A DNA stretch of 64,000 bases, taken from Yamagishiella unicocca (Eukaryota > Chlorophyta > Chlorophyceae > Chlamydomonadales > Volvocaceae). Location of the stretch: positions 310,001 through 374,000 of the forward strand of contig BDSL01000084.1 in assembly GCA_003116995.1 (NCBI GenBank), read 5' to 3'. Of the stretch, positions 1 through 11,319 are shown in pieces. Each line of letters begins with the position of its first letter. Position 1 is the first letter of the stretch. Both the position numbers and the translations under genes were made by a program. Below the pieces are notes generated by a model. The model saw only the letters and a program-made list of their open reading frames with translations, was not told where the DNA came from and did no database searches.

Positions 1-212
1 TGCTGGGTAAGGAGAAGTCACAACGTGGCTGCCGGCGCCACGACCGCAGGACAGGCGGCAAGTCGAGCGCGCCAACTCATACTGAGCGCAAAGTCGCGGA
101 CGCACACGACGGTGGACTTCCTTCTCCACCTCCTCACTCCAGTGCACCACAGATATTCTTTTCTAAGGATACATGTGGCTCGGCCAATAACTACGCCTTC
201 AACTGTGATGCG

Positions 213-3200
213 TTGTCAGACGACGGCATTATCACTCATAATATGGACTCCCTGCAACAGACGGCGGACCTTTCAAGCCCGCAAAACTCCTCCCGTAGTA
301 CAGCGCGGGGTATAGACCGCGTTGGCGGCGCGGACTGGTCGCTGCTGCGCTCCCCGGAACGCCCCACGCCTGGCCGAGGCTCTGCGGCGCACCCGGCGGC
401 TTCAGGAGCACCCCCTCCTTCGCCCCCAGGCATCGGGCGCCCGCAGAACCTGGCGCCACCCGAAGAGGACTACACCGCTGCATCTAAAGCGTGCGGGGCC
501 TTGGGTTGGTTCTCTGCAATCACCTCCGGCAACATCGCGGCTGCTCCCACCGCTGCCGCAGCTGCGCTCGGCAGTCCCCCTAAGGAGCTACGAGCCTCCG
601 GGCGCCGAGCCACCACCTGTGGGCTCTCCGCCACGCTCTCCACCTCCTCCACCACCGCCGCCGTCGCCCTCGCCGCTGCGGAATCCGCCGGGCCCTGGCC
701 GACGCTGCAGCTCACAGCCGCACCGCCCTCGCTGCGACCCGTGCCCTCTCCGCGGCAGCCGGAGTCGCAGCACGAGCCAGTGTCCGGTGCCCAGAGCGCA
801 CCGCTGATGCTGCTGGCTTCCCCCAACAGCCCGCCGACCGACATGCGTGCAAGCCGGGAGCTGCACTTGAGCCTGGCGGGCCGCTGCTCCGCCAGCTTCG
901 TGCCGCGTCCGCTGCCGCCCATGGGCCCCCTCTACACCTCACCTGCGGCGCCCACTGAGATGGTCCACGGCCGCACCCGCTGGTCGACTGGAGACTACCA
1001 GGTGAGCGGGCGGGGGGGATGGGCACCGCGGCAACCCGTGCCACAAATCAGGGCAGCGGCAGACGGCTGGCTGGCTGGCTGCTGCTGCTGTTGAAGCCAA
1101 CCGGCTGGACGCGCCCGCCGATTCTTGCTGCTTTGCCGCCCTGCACTTCAATCAACCCACGTGGCTCGTTGATCTCGCACCTTGCACCAACCCCGCAATC
1201 GCCGCTTTTTGTGCCCGCGCCGCAGATCAGCCGCAAGCTCTACGCCGGTTACTCGAGCGGCGTTTACAAGGTGGGTTGAGCCATCAGGGTCATCCCGCAA
1301 GCCTTTTGGCCGGCCAAGCCCCGTGTCCGCATGACCCTTCAGGCCTCCAAATCACTGGTATCCCCAAGCAAGACCCTGCCCCGCCGGCAATCCAATGTTG
1401 GGAGTCCACCCCGCTCGCCCGTGCCCTTGCCCTCGCCGCCTCGCCGCCTCTTCCGTTCAGGCCACCTGCCGGTACTCTGGTTCCGATGTGGTGCTCAAGA
1501 CCTACAACCTGGCGGGCCTCTCCACCTTCCTCCGAAACCAGGTGCTGCGCGAGCTGGACATACACTCGAGGCTTCGCCACCCGGGTGTCGTACACCTGAT
1601 CGCGGCATTCAGGGTCAGTGCTGGCTGGCTGGAGGGCTTTGGGTTGGGGGATTGAAGCTGTTTGCCGCCGCAACTGATGAGGGCACCTTGCTTTGCTCGT
1701 CTCTGCTGCGAGTGGTATAGCGGAGGGTCGGCTGAGAAGGGGTGCGAGGGGCTTATGGGCTTCCTGAGGCGGAGACGCCATGTTTGGGGCGCCGTTGCCG
1801 GTGCACGGTCCGAGAACGCCCTGGCGGTGGGTATAAGACCCCATACTTTGAGGGAAGGGGTCGCTTTAATCTGTGTGGGTCTTTAATCTGTGTGGGTCTT
1901 TAATCTGTGTGGGTCTTTACTCTGTGTGGTTGTCGCATGTCCCTCATCGCGTAAAGGTTTGTTTCGGTGCTGCCGTTCTGCCTTCCGGGCCGCAGGAGCA
2001 GGACAGCGTGGTCATGGTTCAGGAGTACATCCGCGGCGGCTCGCTCGACCGCGTTCGTCGCAAGCTGGGCGGCCGCATGACCGAGTTCCAGGCAATGCAC
2101 CTGGTGCTGCTGCCGCTGCTGGGGGTGCTCAGCCACCTGCACGAGCGGGGCATTCTGCACCGGGACATCAAGCCGGTGAGCGGGGGGGGGGGCCCCGGGG
2201 AGGTGCGGGAGGGGGTGAAGGATGGTACGGCTTGGTTTGAACTGGACCGAAACGATTCAGAACGGCAACGTGTGTGTGTTTTATATATGCTGCGCTGAGC
2301 CGCGAAGGAGACTGAGCGCGAAGAGACCAAGGAATCCGGAGGCAGTGCGTGTGTTTTATAGATGCTGCGCTGAGCCGCGAAGGAGTGCGTGTGTGTGTGT
2401 GTGATCTGCAGAGGTGCTCGCAGCCCGGCAATCGCCCACGGCTTATAAAATCCAAAATATCACTGCTAATGTTTACCTGCTGCAGGAGAACCTGTTGTTT
2501 ACGGAGAGCTGGCAGCTCAAGGTGTGCGACTACGGTGTATCCATCTGCCTGCACGAGGAACGAGCCGTCACGCGGACGGGGACGCGGGAATACTTCGCAC
2601 CGGTGGGTTGGTGGTTGGATGGGAGGTGTGGGTGGGTGGGTTGGCTACGGAGATCTCGGAGTGCGCTGCGAAGCGGGTTGGGCAGCTGTGGGGCAGCTGT
2701 GTTATGCGCGCAGCAGGTGAGTGGCGAAAGGTACGTGTACGAGATCTGCCCGGCCCGGCTTCTCTGTCCTCTCTACCTTCGTAAATCCATGAGCAGCGCG
2801 GGATCTTCATCCACCCATACATCCATTCATCTACCCTTACATCCATACACCCATTCATCCGCCCGTACATCCATCCGTACATCCCCGCCCACAGGAGGTC
2901 GACAGCTGCCCGCCCAAACGCAACCCCGAGGACAACAAAGACAACGAGCAGCTGGCTTACACGCCCGCCGTGGACGTGTGGTCGCTGGGCGCCCTCATGT
3001 ACGAACTGCTGGTGGGCTTCACGCCCTTCCCGGGTGGCCCGCCGGCCATGAAGGGTGGCGTGCGAGTGTCGGTCTCCAGGACTGCCCCGACCACCTTGAG
3101 CTTCCCGTCCAGCGTCAGCCAGGGAGCTAGATCCTTTGTGCGCGCTTGCCTGGAGCTGGATCCAGCGCACCGGCCCACGATCCAGGAGCTGATCCAGCAC

Positions 3201-3260
3201 CCCTGGATCCAGGAGGCGATGGTGGGTTATCCGCCTCCCTACCCGCTATGCTGCCCTTGA
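213..3260 (+). CDS. Aurora-like Ser/Thr protein kinase, paralogue 1
   Basis: Spliced model with six exons: 213-1001, 1226-1270, 1461-1613, 1996-2175, 2486-2602 and 2895-3260, all GT-AG and in phase, giving 549 residues. Residues 1-263 are a low-complexity Ala/Pro/Ser-rich region ending in a conserved segment (SFVPRP, then SP.APT.M). The kinase domain follows: the nucleotide loop reads LYAGYSSGVYK (264-278), the VVLK lysine is about 291, HRDIKP has its catalytic Asp near 386, the metal-binding motif is DYG near 404, and EYFAPE closes the activation segment. The C-lobe has DVWSLGALMYELLVG and ends HPWIQEAM. Established: HRD, D(F/Y)G and APE mark an active eukaryotic kinase. The C-lobe and HPW ending resemble Aurora and algal Aurora-like kinases, but the subfamily is an inference. 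The last codons may be intronic, because paralogue 3 splices at the equivalent GTGGGT. An alternative start Met lies at 243. Confidence 0.8.
1865..1932. repeat. 17-bp tandem repeat, 4 copies, in kinase 1 intron
   Basis: Three identical 17-bp units (tttaatctgtgtgggtc) start at 1865, 1882 and 1899, and a fourth diverged unit runs 1916-1932. The array lies in the intron between the 153-nt and 180-nt exons. Confidence 0.9.
2273..2385. repeat. Dispersed short repeat, one full and one partial unit, in kinase 1 intron
   Basis: A unit of about 72 bp (2273-2344) is followed at once by a copy of only its first half (2348-2385). Both contain ttttata.atgctgcgctga. A nearly identical full unit with about two mismatches lies at 45139-45211 inside an intron of the Helitron. 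The matching intron of kinase 3 (near 55950-55970) lacks the unit but keeps both flanks, so this is an insertion. On the minus strand the unit contains TATAAA, so it could be a fragment of a promoter or LTR; that is inference only. Confidence 0.75.
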
Positions 3261-6200
3261 AGGCCACCCTCCAGCTGCATACGGCCTACAATTCAACCCC
3301 TGCCGCCCTGCGCCCATGTCGTGTGACCGGGTTTTCTAGCCACCCCCTGCACCCATGCTAGATGTCCCTCGACCGAGCTAGATGTCCCTCCTAGATGCCC
3401 CTGCTTGGCATACGTGTCAGCACCACCGCCACAAAGATAAGCCCATAATGAGCACCCGTGTGAGGAAGTGACTCGCTAGCGGGCATGACGTGGCGTGACG
3501 TGGCATGACCTGGCATGGCACACACATCCGTGAAAAAGCAGACGGTAGCGGTCTCCCGCGGGCCACCCCTGGGTGCTGTGCAGGCGGCAGCGGAGGCTTA
3601 CCCTGAACATCACAACGGCAGTGTGGCAGTGACCAACAGGCTGACAGCTGGTGCCAAGCCCGGGATTCAGGCGGCGCCGTGAGCGGTGACGAGGAGGCAG
3701 CAGGCAGGCGATGCTGGGGGGCATCGCGGACGTAATAGGGCATACCCGATTCGGGCAATAAGTTGCTTCGTCACGCCGCTGAGAAAGCGGTGAGACAGAG
3801 GTAATCGTGTACTGCAAGAGAGGGCGGAAATGTTGCGGGGTGGTCTTGTCTGCTGGTGTCTGTTAGCGGGGGGATGCGATTTTCCCGCAGCGGGTTGCTT
3901 GTCGGTGGTGCCCGCCATAGGGGTGTGCACCGCGGGCCGACAGATCACACGAACAAGCCGGGAGGGCACCTGGCGGGTTGCTGGGTCGCATAGCAGCGGA
4001 AGGCGCGAAAGCCACGCCTGCGCGCATGCCGAGGTGGGAGCATCTGCTCGAAATAGATAATCGCTTAATTCTTCATCGATGCGTTTGTTGGAGGCTTCGA
4101 TGCGCTCGGATCGGTGTGCTCGTCGCCATACTGACGTCCGCGGCGCATGGTGCCTAGTCATCGCGCCTGATCGCACAATGCGACAAGGCGCGCTATCACT
4201 AAGAGGACAAAAGCTAATGGGAATCGGAAATAAAGCACCGCATGTCATACCTGGAGGGAAGGGCAGGGTTTTCTGTGCACATTTTTGCGGCCCGCGCTCT
4301 CCAGCCTGCGTTAGCCTTTTTCGTGCTCCTTTGGTGTGCTGTGTTGATGTTATAGTTTCTGGTACCGTGAGACAGCCGGCGGTGGCTAGCGAGTCAAAAG
4401 ACTTGACTTGACAGTCATATACCGTATTATATGATGCAGAACCTCTCGTTTGCAGGGTATTGCGATCATTTCCGCTGCTTGTAGTATGTACTATGGGCAG
4501 GGATCCTCGGCATCGTCGAGCCGGCTGCCGTACTAGTAGCTCCCCAGCAATCGCCACAAATTTGCGCAACGTCGGGCGAGCATTCCCGCGTCCCTCCTTC
4601 CGTCCCACGCGGCGCCATGCAGCCGACCTTAGGCCTGAGAGGCTACTTTCTATGCACACAGTAAGGCGGTGGTTAAAGAATGGTGGTTGTGGTTGTGGGT
4701 TGTGGTGGCTTTGAAGACTCAAGAGTCACCGAAATAATAAACGCGCTGGTCGTTTGACCTCTCCGTATTCAAAGTTTTGGCATGTTGCATGGTAGGTGGC
4801 CTACAGAGTGCGAATCCATGTCGTTGCGCCCTGCAAATTAGTTTAGGTAAGAGGATAGTGTGCGCCCTGACCAGCCATCCTTTGGCTCAGACAGCTGGCC
4901 GTATAATTAACATACCCTAATTACCAGGGTTGAGGAATGCTGCAGTCGCCTGGTTTGTGCGGTCATTGTAATGCAGGGGCTGTGCTCCCAGGAATAAATT
5001 CCATGACCCGTCGTCGGCGGGACGTGTGGTGTCCAGTGAACAACGCATGTCCATGTCTCCCAAGTGCTGCTTGCCTGTGCGTCGGGCCGGGAGGCCTGCA
5101 ACGCCGGGTTGCCGTATCGACGGTACGACCTGCATGTACGACACCTCCGTCGGTGTAACGACACGAATTATATGTGCCACCCCGGCCCCTCCGCTACCCG
5201 GAGCCTAAAATGCTGCTGGTCGAGGGTAGCCGACATGTACCGCCGCACGCCAGTCCCACTTAAACCTCTAATAGTCGCTCAGTTGACTCGTCCTCCATCC
5301 TTGGTCGACGCATGCCATAAACGAGACCCTCTTGGCTTTAAACAAGCGTTCATGGGGCCAGGCGTTACATGTGGACTTATGGAAGCAGTTGCGCCGGAGC
5401 CATCGGGATTGGGCTGCCTTCGGGTAGGATGAATCCCCGGTTGTTGTAACGGTTACAGTGGGTTCCAGACCAAGAGGTAGAACCATCGGGCACATCGCCT
5501 GACACTGAGAAAGACGGAGGAGACAAAGGCCGATGTGCACCGGAACCGTTATGGTAGGTTTCATGCATCCGGATGGCATGCTGCGCAGCCTCCCCAGAGA
5601 CTCCGTCGAGGCGTTAGGACTGTGTTTGGCAGAGTGAGCTTAGGAGCCGGTGACAGGAAATCCATACGCACGCCCGTCCACGTCCACCGCCTACCATTGT
5701 CCACCATCCACCATCTGCCCACTGTAACAGTTACCACTGCACGTCCATCCTCTACCATCGCACTTCATATTATCAGCTACGACACTGCTGCTATTACTAC
5801 CACTGCCAGTACGGTACTACTATTAATGCGATGTGCTACTTAGTACTTTTGCACCCGCTCCTACCAGCTGGCGAGCCTGCCAACGAGCCCGCAACATCCG
5901 ACGGGCTGGCGACACGACGCGCGGACTTCTCATTGCGACACCGCCATCCACGTGCTGTGGCTCCTGCTTCCACGCCCGTCAGCCCATGACCTAGCGTCGC
6001 CTGATAGCATACCGCAGCCTGAGGCGGCGAGCTCAAGCCAAGGAATGCGATAGCAGCATGCTATAGCATCGCCCCACACGTAAGAATCCCGGACGTACAT
6101 CCGAGCGATGCCGAGCACAGTCGGCCACGAGTAAGCTGCACGTGCCACATAAAGCATCATGGAAAAAACATGGCTACGAACGGAGGTATGGCAAGAAAAT

Positions 6201-7222
6201 AATCCAGCTGGTGCTGCATCTCACAGCGACAGCGCGCAACATGAAGGACCCATTTTAACGCCGTTGGATCACCAAAAGGTGCATCATTGGTGCGTTTCCG
6301 CTGCTGGTGTAACCAAACATAGCCACAGCAGCGGCAACATTGGTAATCGCTAGGCCACCTTCCAGGTGTGGAGGCGTAGGGGAAAAACAATGGATACGCA
6401 AGGAAGGACGCCCGGCTGCGAAGCTCTGCGAAGGTCTCGTCCAGCAACCAGCATGCACGGATGCCCATGACTCAGATACTCGTGAACGGCGCAGACGTAT
6501 AGCTTCGCGGTCTGGCTGGCACATGAAACGCACCGACAAACTCCCCTCACCCACTGCAGCAGCGTCTGAAGGAAGCTGCATCCGTCATTGCAAAAGCATT
6601 TCATAGCTCTCAAACATTCAATTCCTTAGCACTTAAACTCCCGAATGCCCCAATGTCCGGCCGTTTCCAATGTTTGTATTTCATTTCATTTCAGTCATTA
6701 CGAGCCTCTCGCAGTAGCTCCCATGCAAAAATAAAGCCCGAGCTGGCCTCTAGCAGCACCAACTTGATGCAGCCACCTGGCGACACCTGTGTTCGACACA
6801 GCCGCAGCCCTATTAGTCGGCTGCAACCCATCTCCAAAAAAACATCGAAAACCGTGGGCCGGCGCCCTGCTCCCCTTCCTGCCACCACACACTTTGCTAT
6901 ACGCTCCCCGCTGCCGCCCAGGACCCCGAGCTGCCTGCCACTCCGACCACGACCTGGTGCGCAGATGCGCCCTGGTTCGTGGGCGTTGAGCGGTGACTGG
7001 GTCACTCGGGGCCGTAAACGGCTTCCATCCATGATGCCCTGGCTGTGTGCCCGCCCAACTAGCGACCCGCGGGTCTCTCTCAAGTCCATAAATCACACGA
7101 CCACTCGCTTCCAGGCTCCCAGCACCCTGCTGTCTCAGCCGCCTCCCGCCCACTCCTCCGTGCGTCCTCCCCTCCCTCCGGGCGCATCACATCACTTGGA
7201 GCATGATTAAGGTAGACACCAA
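3261..7222. other. Intergenic region without a supportable gene
   Basis: No open frame here shows a recognisable domain or consistent exon structure. Simple repeats occur: ctagatgtccctc-like units at about 3357-3402, and gtggcatgac-like decamers at about 3484-3525. A 351-codon open frame on the minus strand (3667-4722) has random-looking composition rich in Arg, Ser, Pro, Cys and His and was not called. The region separates kinases 1 and 2, which point towards each other. Confidence 0.6.
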
Positions 7223-10200
7223 TCAGCCGTCGCGTGTTGCCAGTGCCTCCTGGATCCAGGGGTGCTGCGTCAACTGATGGACTGTGGGCCGATCGCAAGG
7301 CCTTACCTCGAGGCACTGGAGGATAAAGCCACGGGCACCCGGGCTAAGCTTGCTGGGGAACACAAGGGAAAGCGGCGCCACAGCCTCACTGGAACCACCC
7401 TTCATGGCCGGCGGGCCACCCGGGAAGGGCGTGAAGCCCACCAGCAGTTCGTACATGAGGGCGCCCAGCGACCACACGTCCACGGCGGGCGTGTAAGCCA
7501 GCTGCTCGTTGTCTTTGTTGTCCTCGGGGCCGCGCTTAAGAGGACAAGCACTGACCTCCTGTCGGCGCACGGACGACGCGGGCAGAGAAAATAGAGTTTG
7601 GAATGGTGGATTGCGCTGCTCGCAGAGGAGGTGGTTCTCAAATATATTGCAGGTGATGCCGATGGAACAATGCCGCAATGACGGGTTGAGCACACGGATG
7701 CTCTGCAGCCGCCTGGCGCCAGGTCGCCACCAACAGCCGCCTTTGGATTTTTTCAAAAGCTCTCCCGATACTAAGAAGAGATAGCCTAATGTTGCGCCAG
7801 TCTTTCGGTGCCCACTCCTCAGCTGCCGAGCTTTGCCACACCCACATCCCTTCCCCCGGTTTTTCTTTTAAGTGCCGAAGCACGGGTTCCTCTCACACCT
7901 CCCCCGCACCCACTCGGTGCCCCCACTCACTGGCGCCATGTACTCCCGCGACCCAGTCCGCGTGACGGCTCGTTCCTCTCGCAGGCAGACGGATACACCG
8001 TAATCGCACACCTTGAGCTGCCAGCTCTCTGTAAACAACAGGTTATCCTGCAGAGGCTCGACAAGGGCGTTCATAATGATTTCGCTTTCTAAGGCAGGAT
8101 TGCCAAGCCTGCTGTTGCCCTTGGTTGCAACAACCACCTCCCCAGCCGCCTCCCTCACCGGCTTGATGTCCCGGTGCAGAATGCCCCGCTCGTGCAGGTG
8201 GCTGAGCACCCCCAGCAGCGGCGCCAACACCAGGCGCACGGCCTGGAACTCAGTCATGCGGCCGCCCAGCTTGCGACGAACGCGGTCGAGCGAGCCGCCG
8301 CGGACGTACTCCTGAACCAGGACCAGCGCATCCCCGTCCTGCACTCGCAACGTATGTCCCCGCCCAGGAAGGCAAATGTTGGGGCGGCAGGGGGCCGTCG
8401 GGAGGAGCCAAAACCATGAGGGCGGTCCGCGAGTTCCCCCTCCACATGTGCCCACGTAGCCCCTCCCTAGTGGATACGACACATACCGGTTTGCTCTCCT
8501 CTCTATACCTGATCAAGACCCAGTCAGTAGCCCACGTTTCCCAGCAGCGAACTCCAACAGACGGTACAGACCCCTATGGCGTACTCCAACAGACGGTACA
8601 GACCCCTATGGCGTACTCCAACAGACGGTACAGACCCCTATGGCGTACTCCAACAGACGGTACAGACCCCTATGGCGTACTCCAACAGACGGTACAGACC
8701 CCTATGGCGTACTTGCGGGCAGCACAAGAGCTTTTCCTCTCCACCATTTTAAACCACCATTTCCAAAGCCGTGCTGTAGTAAGGTGCAGCACACCTTGAA
8801 TGCGGCCAGCAGCCGCACGGTTCCGGTGTGCTGCAGCCTAGAGTGGATGTCCAGCTCGCGAAGGAGCTGGTTTCGGAGGAAGTCCCCCATCCCCACCACG
8901 TTGTAGGCCTTGAGCACGACCTGAGTCTGGGACCGCGAGCAGAGTGCCTGCAGGTGCAGCGCAGTGCGGGCGCGGACTGTCGGCCCGTGCGTCCCCAATA
9001 GCCCCTGCGGGGCCCTAGGTGCGTGCTCGAGTATGAAGGTCGTTAAGTCTAGTACGTGGCATTACAGCATGTCCCTGACGTTATAGTAGCTGCGCCAGCG
9101 CTGTCCAAGGACCCCCGATATTGGACCGCACCGCTCCCTCTGAGGTGATATGGAGCTGGCGGTGTGCGATGCGTTCGTGGCTGCTAACTATGTCAACGTC
9201 AAGCTGCGCAATCTCCGCCCAAGCTGCAACCCTTCGCAGCCCCGCACCTTCCTGCGCCACCAGGCACCCGGCCCGCGTCATTACCTTGTACACGGAGCCG
9301 GTGTAACCGCGGTGCAGCCGTTTGGAGATGCGGTACTGTGCCAGTGTCCAGGCACCCGGCAGGGACATCTTGACAGGCGCTTCCGCCGACAAGAACAACA
9401 GCCCATCTCCCTCCGGCATCCTTCGGGAATTAGGGCAGCCCAAATCCACCAATTGCTGCGTTCGCCGCTTCACTGCCGCCTCCGCCCCAAGCTGCTGCGG
9501 CGGCTGCGGCTGCAGCGGCGGCTCCTGCTTAGGGTCGTCGTGGCAGCGGATGTCCAGCGGTTCGCCTGCGGCTTGGAGCTTGGCGCCCAGTCGATGAGCT
9601 CCATGCAGATGTCGGCTGGGAGGGAGAGGTGGCGGCGGGAACAGATGGTGCAGTCCGACCGCTTCAGCGCTGAGTCTGCTGCTGGAACAGGGGAGACGAG
9701 CCCAGCAGCCGTCCTGCAAACTCCCAGAGGCCTGGCGCACGCATTTTCTGGGGTGTGAATGCCGCTGAGTTGCGGTGGAGGCCTCAGCGTGTTGGCGACT
9801 CGCATCAACAGACTCAATAGGGGCGAGCGAGGGCGCGAAGGCGGGCGTGGGTCTATCCGATTTAGGTGACGGTCTACAGTTAGAAGAGCCCCAGCTGCTT
9901 AGCTGACAGACATCAGCAGACTCGCGCTCGAAGTCAACCGTCACGTGCTTCGAGAGGCGCGACGCCATGCTCGCAGTCGAACTAGCAGATGCCGACTCGG
10001 AAACCGAGGGGAGCAACATCCACCGTTTGCAGGTAGCCGAAAGATGTGCTGTGTCAAGCTTGCACAATGGTTCCATATCCGCCATGGAAATATCGTCCTC
10101 TGCATGGCGGGTTTCCATGGCTAGATTTGAGGCATCATCGACTTCTCGTCCCTCTTCGCCATCGTTGTTAAGGCATGCTACCCGAGGGAATACGGCGCTC

Positions 10201-10451
10201 AGGCAGTTTAGGCCTTCCGCTGGAAGGCCATGTTGTCCGACATGAGGCTGCGATGCACTGGAGCTGCTGCCCACGAATGAATCAACGGCATGCACACCGG
10301 CCCCATTGTTAAGCAGTCGTTTGAGATAAAACATGATCGTGAGTGGCAGTCCCCTGACGCCCACTTCCGGACGCCCGATGTCACTAAAATTCTGCTGACC
10401 GTTTTTTAAGATGCTGCGGCCGCAAAAATCCTTGGCGAAACTTCTTGGCAT
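7223..10451 (-). CDS. Aurora-like Ser/Thr protein kinase, paralogue 2
   Basis: Five exons on the minus strand: 10451-9285, 8947-8795, 8338-8159, 8047-7931 and 7558-7223, in phase, giving 650 residues. The N-terminal 370 residues are low complexity. The nucleotide loop LHRGYTGSVYK ends at residue 389 and the VVLK lysine is near 402. HRDIKP has Asp near 497, followed by DNLLF where the paralogues have ENLLF. DYG is near 515-517, then REYMAPE, DVWSLGALMYELLVG and a short HPWIQEALATRDG tail before the stop. The three central exons are 153, 180 and 117 nt, exactly as in paralogues 1 and 3. There is no intron before the glycine loop, unlike paralogue 1. Translation could start later at the Met of MFYLKRLL (about 10334); a similar stretch occurs in the candidate 5' exon of paralogue 3. 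The C-lobe is more diverged than in the other two copies. Confidence 0.82.
8553..8712. repeat. 32-bp minisatellite, five identical copies, in kinase 2 intron
   Basis: Five units of 32 bp starting tccaacagacggtacagac begin at 8553, 8585, 8617, 8649 and 8681 with no mismatches seen. The array sits in the intron between the 153-nt and 180-nt exons. Perfect identity suggests recent expansion. Confidence 0.95.
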
Positions 10452-11319
10452 TTAAAATGCCTCCCAACGCTCCCAGCGGCGCAAATAAGCCTATGGTGTT
10501 CATTGTTTGCAATTCCCAACAAAATAGGATAGGAATACCGGTATACGTCAAAACTGAAGATGGCGAGGAGGGCTGGCGTATTGGGTAATTAACGCTTTGG
10601 ACACGTGCCTCAAGCCATATTGGTTATACTTCCACGATTTTAAGGGTACTTCATGTGCTCGGCGTGGTGGGCTAGAAACTACGGTCCTTACGGTATCCCT
10701 CGCAAATTGCGTCGAACGCCAGACATGTATCTAATTGAAAACGGCTCTTTTTAGAATTGTGAGAGGTCGCTGTCCGCTAATCCTGACGCGTGCAAACGAA
10801 ACCTTTGCTCCGTACTGTGTCGCCTGTGTACGTTGCAAGCCCTACCTGCTGCAAGCGCCGAAGGCCACTGGGAAATTGTATGCTGCTGGATGCCTTCCTA
10901 GCACTACAAATTCGTGATGACAGCAGTTGCTAAAACACTCTTATTTACACGCCACATTCCGCTTCTGGCGTAATCAATGGACGCGTGCTATATTTATGAG
11001 TGCCCTGCTGAGCACGCGAAGCGAATTGGACGCAGATCCTCCCCGCTCCAAGCGTATGGAATCACAGAACAAGGCACAAGCTTCACACACACTCACGTCT
11101 AAGGAAAAAATGCAGTGCTTTACGCCAAAAATCAGTTGGCAACAGCAAAAGCAGATGCTGGTTTCGTCAATGCCGTCCGGACAATCAGACGGGTCCAATA
11201 GCCGTTCACTAACAGTACCCCTGTAGCCCGAAATCCGCCACCTTCATAAGTAATACACCTATCAGGGCCCGCCTGCCTGTCCGCAAATCTGTTTTTGATC
11301 GCCCTGGATTACCCCCTCA
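10452..11319. other. Spacer between kinase 2 and the dynein stop codon
   Basis: No gene is supportable. The right half is expected to be the 3' UTR of the dynein heavy chain gene, which ends at 11320 on the minus strand. The left part should hold the promoter and 5' UTR of kinase 2, though no specific element was recognised. Confidence 0.5.
10945..10949 (-). terminator. Candidate poly(A) signal TGTAA for the dynein gene
   Basis: TGTAA on the minus strand lies about 370 nt after the dynein stop codon. TGTAA is the usual poly(A) signal in Chlamydomonas and its relatives. A pentamer alone is weak evidence. Confidence 0.35.

Noticed and set aside
3667..4722. 351-codon open frame on the minus strand
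   Set aside because: Composition is random-like with many Arg, Cys, His and Pro, no domain or splice pattern was recognised, and overlapping frames on the other strand are also open.
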